Of a DNA stretch of 64,000 nucleotides, positions 61,638-64,000 are shown piece by piece (positions within the stretch are counted from its first letter, which is position 1; every line of letters begins with the position of its first letter). Under the pieces are notes generated by a model, which made no database searches, was not told where the DNA came from, and worked only from the letters and a program-made list of their open reading frames with translations. Source of the DNA: Melanopsichium pennsylvanicum (taxonomy: Eukaryota; Basidiomycota; Ustilaginomycetes; Ustilaginales); NCBI GenBank assembly GCA_900208305.1, contig OAPG01000003.1, forward strand, positions 1,653,410 through 1,717,409, in the 5' to 3' direction. A program made the translations under genes and the position numbers.

Positions 61638-63230
61638 ATGAACATGCCCGCAACAGTGACACCACCTCCTGAATTAGAGGTGCTCACCTTTCTTTCCGAT
61701 TCCAACTCTCAGGTCCGCCGAGTAGCTCTTAGCAACATTGTCGGTTTCAGTGCTAAAGATAGCCCACACCGCTCCCTGCTCACAACAAAGCACAAGAATC
61801 GAGATGGCTCTTGTCTTATTGGCCGCGACGGAAAGGAAGTCGACACTGTCGAGGATCTGAAGCGCCTCTGCCAGGATCAGCCCATCACTGCACACGATGC
61901 GTTCAGCGCACTCATCAACATCTCGGACAGTCTTGTGCTCGCACGCAAAATTGGTGACAAGCCTTTCCTCGAATTCCTTGTCCGCTACATTGCCGACCCT
62001 GTATCTCTCCTCTCCGACCTTGCGTGCATGCTTCTCTCGAATATCACCAAGCTCGAGTCCATTAGCGCCATCCTCCTCGATCTGCAAGTGCAGGCACGTC
62101 CTTTCTACAGTTTTATGGCTTCTGAAGACATGGAGGGCGCACTCAATGGCATGGATGTCGAGCCAAACGACCCCGAATACGCCAAAAAGAAGGAAACGGC
62201 CCAAGTGTACGCCAAGAAAGTGGCAGAGAAGGCCAAGAAGATGGACGAGATGGTGCCGGCCATGGCCCGATTGCTGGATGCGTTCGAGGAAGGCGCTACC
62301 GTTGCATCACAGGGAAGCGATCTCGCAGCGATGAAGCAGCGAGCGAAGGACGCTGCCACCAAAGCAGAGTCAGAACAGGAGGCAGATAAAGTCGAACGCG
62401 GACCCGATGGAAGACCGAGGATCAAGCGCAAGACCAACTGCAACTTTTTGGCCAGCGTCTTCGCCAACGCAACGGTATTGCCAAGAGGGAGGGAATGGTT
62501 CGTCACCCCTTTATCGGCGTCCACTGCAGCTGCCTCGGCGACAGCTCAGGCCGCCCTCGCACGCGGCGTCGATGAACAAGGCTCTGTACCTGCTGCGACA
62601 GAATACCCCGTTGCACGTATCATGGCCTTCACAGAGCACCCCAATCTTATCCGCCGTGGAGGCGTGATCAGCACACTCAAGAATATTCTTTTCATTAAGT
62701 CGGCGCACAAGCTACTTGTTGCCCCACCACCACTCCGTGATGATGAAGATGAGATGCTCGCTGGTGCCCTTCGCGCTACCACTCGCCCGCCCTCGTCTAT
62801 TGACATTCTGCCCTACCTTTTGTTGCCTCTTTGCGATGGCAAGGAGCTGTCAGAAGTCGATCTTGAAGACCAGGAAGAGCTGCCAGAGGAATGCCAGATG
62901 CTTCCTGGGACAAAGAAGCGCGAGAGAGATCCAGCACTCCGCCTCATGCTCATTGAATCGCTATTGCTCCTTTGTACAAACATCTACGGCCGTCAGTGCC
63001 TCCGCGCTCGTGGTGCTTATGTCGTCGTCCGGTCCGCGCACTTGGCCGAGTCAGATGAGAAGATCGCCGAGGCGGTCTTGAGACTGGTCAACATTCTCAA
63101 GCGAGACGAGTCGGCCACGACCGCTAAGGACCTCGAAGACGACGCAGAGACAAGTGAAGAGGACATCGGAGCCGAGGCGCAGCAAGAGGATGAGAGCGAT
63201 GATGAAGACCTTCGGGTCGAGGAACTCTGA
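61638..63230 (+). CDS. HGH1: HGH1 (FAM203/BRP16), eEF2 folding factor
   Basis: This 530-residue protein has armadillo-like helical repeats throughout. The N-terminal repeat begins LEVLTFLSDSNSQVRRVALSNIVGFS. The family-specific block CNFLASVFANATVLPRGREWF is near 270, followed by IRRGGVISTLKNILF. The C-terminal part has LPYLLLPLCDGKELSEVDLEDQEELPEECQ (split here around the conserved LPEEC motif) and ESLLLLCTNIYGRQCLR. In yeast Hgh1 works with the TRiC chaperonin to fold translation elongation factor eEF2. A second in-frame ATG lies two codons on. The C-terminus is acidic. It is the last gene before the telomere, whose repeats start ~630 bp after the stop. Confidence 0.93.
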   Translation: MNMPATVTPPPELEVLTFLSDSNSQVRRVALSNIVGFSAKDSPHRSLLTTKHKNRDGSCLIGRDGKEVDTVEDLKRLCQDQPITAHDAFSALINISDSLVLARKIGDKPFLEFLVRYIADPVSLLSDLACMLLSNITKLESISAILLDLQVQARPFYSFMASEDMEGALNGMDVEPNDPEYAKKKETAQVYAKKVAEKAKKMDEMVPAMARLLDAFEEGATVASQGSDLAAMKQRAKDAATKAESEQEADKVERGPDGRPRIKRKTNCNFLASVFANATVLPRGREWFVTPLSASTAAASATAQAALARGVDEQGSVPAATEYPVARIMAFTEHPNLIRRGGVISTLKNILFIKSAHKLLVAPPPLRDDEDEMLAGALRATTRPPSSIDILPYLLLPLCDGKELSEVDLEDQEELPEECQMLPGTKKRERDPALRLMLIESLLLLCTNIYGRQCLRARGAYVVVRSAHLAESDEKIAEAVLRLVNILKRDESATTAKDLEDDAETSEEDIGAEAQQEDESDDEDLRVEEL

Positions 63231-63552
63231 CTCCACATCTCTCCGGCTCAGCTGTAACACTCTCGTTCATTCCCAGAGCGTCAGATACGATCTAGATGCA
63301 TTGTATTTCTACTCGTCAAATCTGAGATTTATCAACTTCCTTGCAACACCCTTTCGCCACCAGCTGCTTGCGGTCTAATGCTGTCTCATTTTCTTTGCAG
63401 ATGTCTCAATCTAGATCGAACCAATAATTTCTTGTGCTTGACAAACCTATCAAGGCTTTATGGTCAATTCGACAGCAGGCGCTTCTGCATTGGTATCACA
63501 GTCTCGGGATTTGCCAAGGTTTGGGGATGGTGGGACGTCGAAAAAGCTGGAT
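63231..63552. other. Short subtelomeric spacer after HGH1
   Basis: About 320 bp between the HGH1 stop and the retroelement fragment. It should contain the HGH1 3' UTR. No repeat or gene is seen, and no subtelomeric helicase-type family is present. Confidence 0.5.
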
Positions 63553-63850
63553 GACGCCGTAAAGTGCCCAGAGCTCTGTCCACAAATTGGAAATGAAGTG
63601 CTTGCTGCGGTCAGAGACAATGGTCTCTGGCAATCCAAAGCATGCAAATATGTGCGTGGTAAGGATGTTGAGTCTGTTTGTGGTTTGCGCGGTTGTTTTA
63701 GTTGGGCAGACGGTTGCAAGCTTTGTGAGTCTATCAATGACAACTAGGATGGAGTCAAAGGTGTTGTTGTTCAGCTTGGACAGGGAAAGTTGTTTGATGA
63801 GATCAAGGCTTATGGAACCCCAGGCGCAGTCTGGCGTGGCCAGGGGAAGG
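63553..63850 (-). mobile_element. Truncated Ty3/gypsy retrotransposon, integrase core fragment
   Basis: Read on the minus strand from ~63841 downward, a ~95-codon frame gives WGSISLDLIKQLSLS, FDSILVVIDRLTKLA, then FGLPETIVSDRSKHFISNLW and TELWALYGV. This is the DDE integrase core of Ty3/gypsy elements, with the first aspartate in VIDRLTK and the second in VSDR. After YGV (63553) the match stops: the expected HPQTDGQTE segment with the third acidic residue is absent. The other side runs into the telomeric repeats. Both flanks are therefore missing; reverse transcriptase would have lain to the right, where the telomere now is. Confidence 0.82.
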
Positions 63851-63858
63851 AGGCAGGG

Positions 63859-64000
63859 TTAGGGTTAGGGTTAGGGTTAGGGTTAGGGTTAGGGTTAGGG
63901 TTAGGGTTAGGGTTAGGGTTAGGGTTAGGGTTAGGGTTAGGGTTAGGGTTAGGGTTAGGGTTAGGGTTAGGGTTAGGGTTAGGGTTAGGTTAGGTTAGTT
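63859..64000 (+). repeat. Telomere, TTAGGG array (chromosome end)
   Basis: Twenty-one perfect TTAGGG units (63859-63984) are followed by two shortened TTAGG units and a partial one. The G-rich strand runs 5' to 3' toward the window end, as expected for a right-hand chromosome terminus. The shortened last units may be real variants or end-of-read errors. Confidence 0.97.

Noticed and set aside
63790..63993. Frame ending in a Gly-Leu repeat
   Set aside because: It is a translation of the telomere array.

Overview
The window is the right-hand end of a fungal chromosome, most likely from a smut fungus of the Ustilaginaceae (Ustilago, Sporisorium or Pseudozyma type). Four things point there. The last ~140 bases are telomeric TTAGGG repeats. 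The genes are intron-poor and closely packed, with CpG-rich coding sequence. The proteins read as basidiomycete orthologues. And an HMG-box gene resembling the smut pheromone-response regulator prf1 has two exact copies of the smut pheromone response element (ACAAAGGGA) in its upstream region. The species cannot be named from the sequence alone.

Layout. 1-3.3 kb: the 3' end of a sorting-nexin-like gene and a Stealth-family glycan phosphotransferase. 3.3-8.3 kb: a 5-kb gene-free region with two small tandem repeats and a cluster of TACAGTA/TACTGTA heptamers. 8.3-17.7 kb: a cytochrome b5-acyl-CoA dehydrogenase fusion, NOP2, a peroxisomal acyl-CoA synthetase (PCS60 type, C-terminal AKL) and the DNA polymerase delta catalytic subunit. 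17.7-24.8 kb: the prf1-like gene, interrupted by an in-frame TAG inside its HMG box, then a Zn2Cys6 regulator. 26.4-36 kb: RSA3 (one intron), MCM2 (its first exon is only the ATG), farnesyl diphosphate synthase and dynactin p62. 36.8-48.3 kb: a large CaMKK/Snf1-activating-type kinase, cytochrome c heme lyase, and one open frame that joins a mitochondrial calcium uniporter (MCU) to COQ2. 48.3-51.6 kb: a CpG-depleted, gene-free block with retroelement remnants and an interstitial telomeric repeat. 52-63.2 kb: a small three-exon gene, BRL1/BRR6, an OCA-type pseudophosphatase, BUD6/AIP3 and HGH1. 63.2-64 kb: a truncated Ty3/gypsy integrase fragment that runs directly into the telomere.

Almost all neighbouring genes alternate in strand, so convergent gaps are short (150-360 bp, one of 1.2 kb) and divergent ones hold the promoters. 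Most genes are housekeeping: DNA replication (POL3, MCM2), ribosome biogenesis (NOP2, RSA3), eEF2 folding (HGH1), isoprenoid and ubiquinone supply (ERG20 makes the prenyl precursor, COQ2 attaches a polyprenyl tail), mitochondrial cytochrome maturation (HCCS), nuclear envelope (BRL1), and motor or actin polarity (dynactin p62, BUD6). The most notable observations are the stop-interrupted prf1-like gene with its twin pheromone response elements, the MCU-COQ2 fusion with a calcium-loop-like linker, and the telomere capping a broken retroelement about 630 bp from HGH1.
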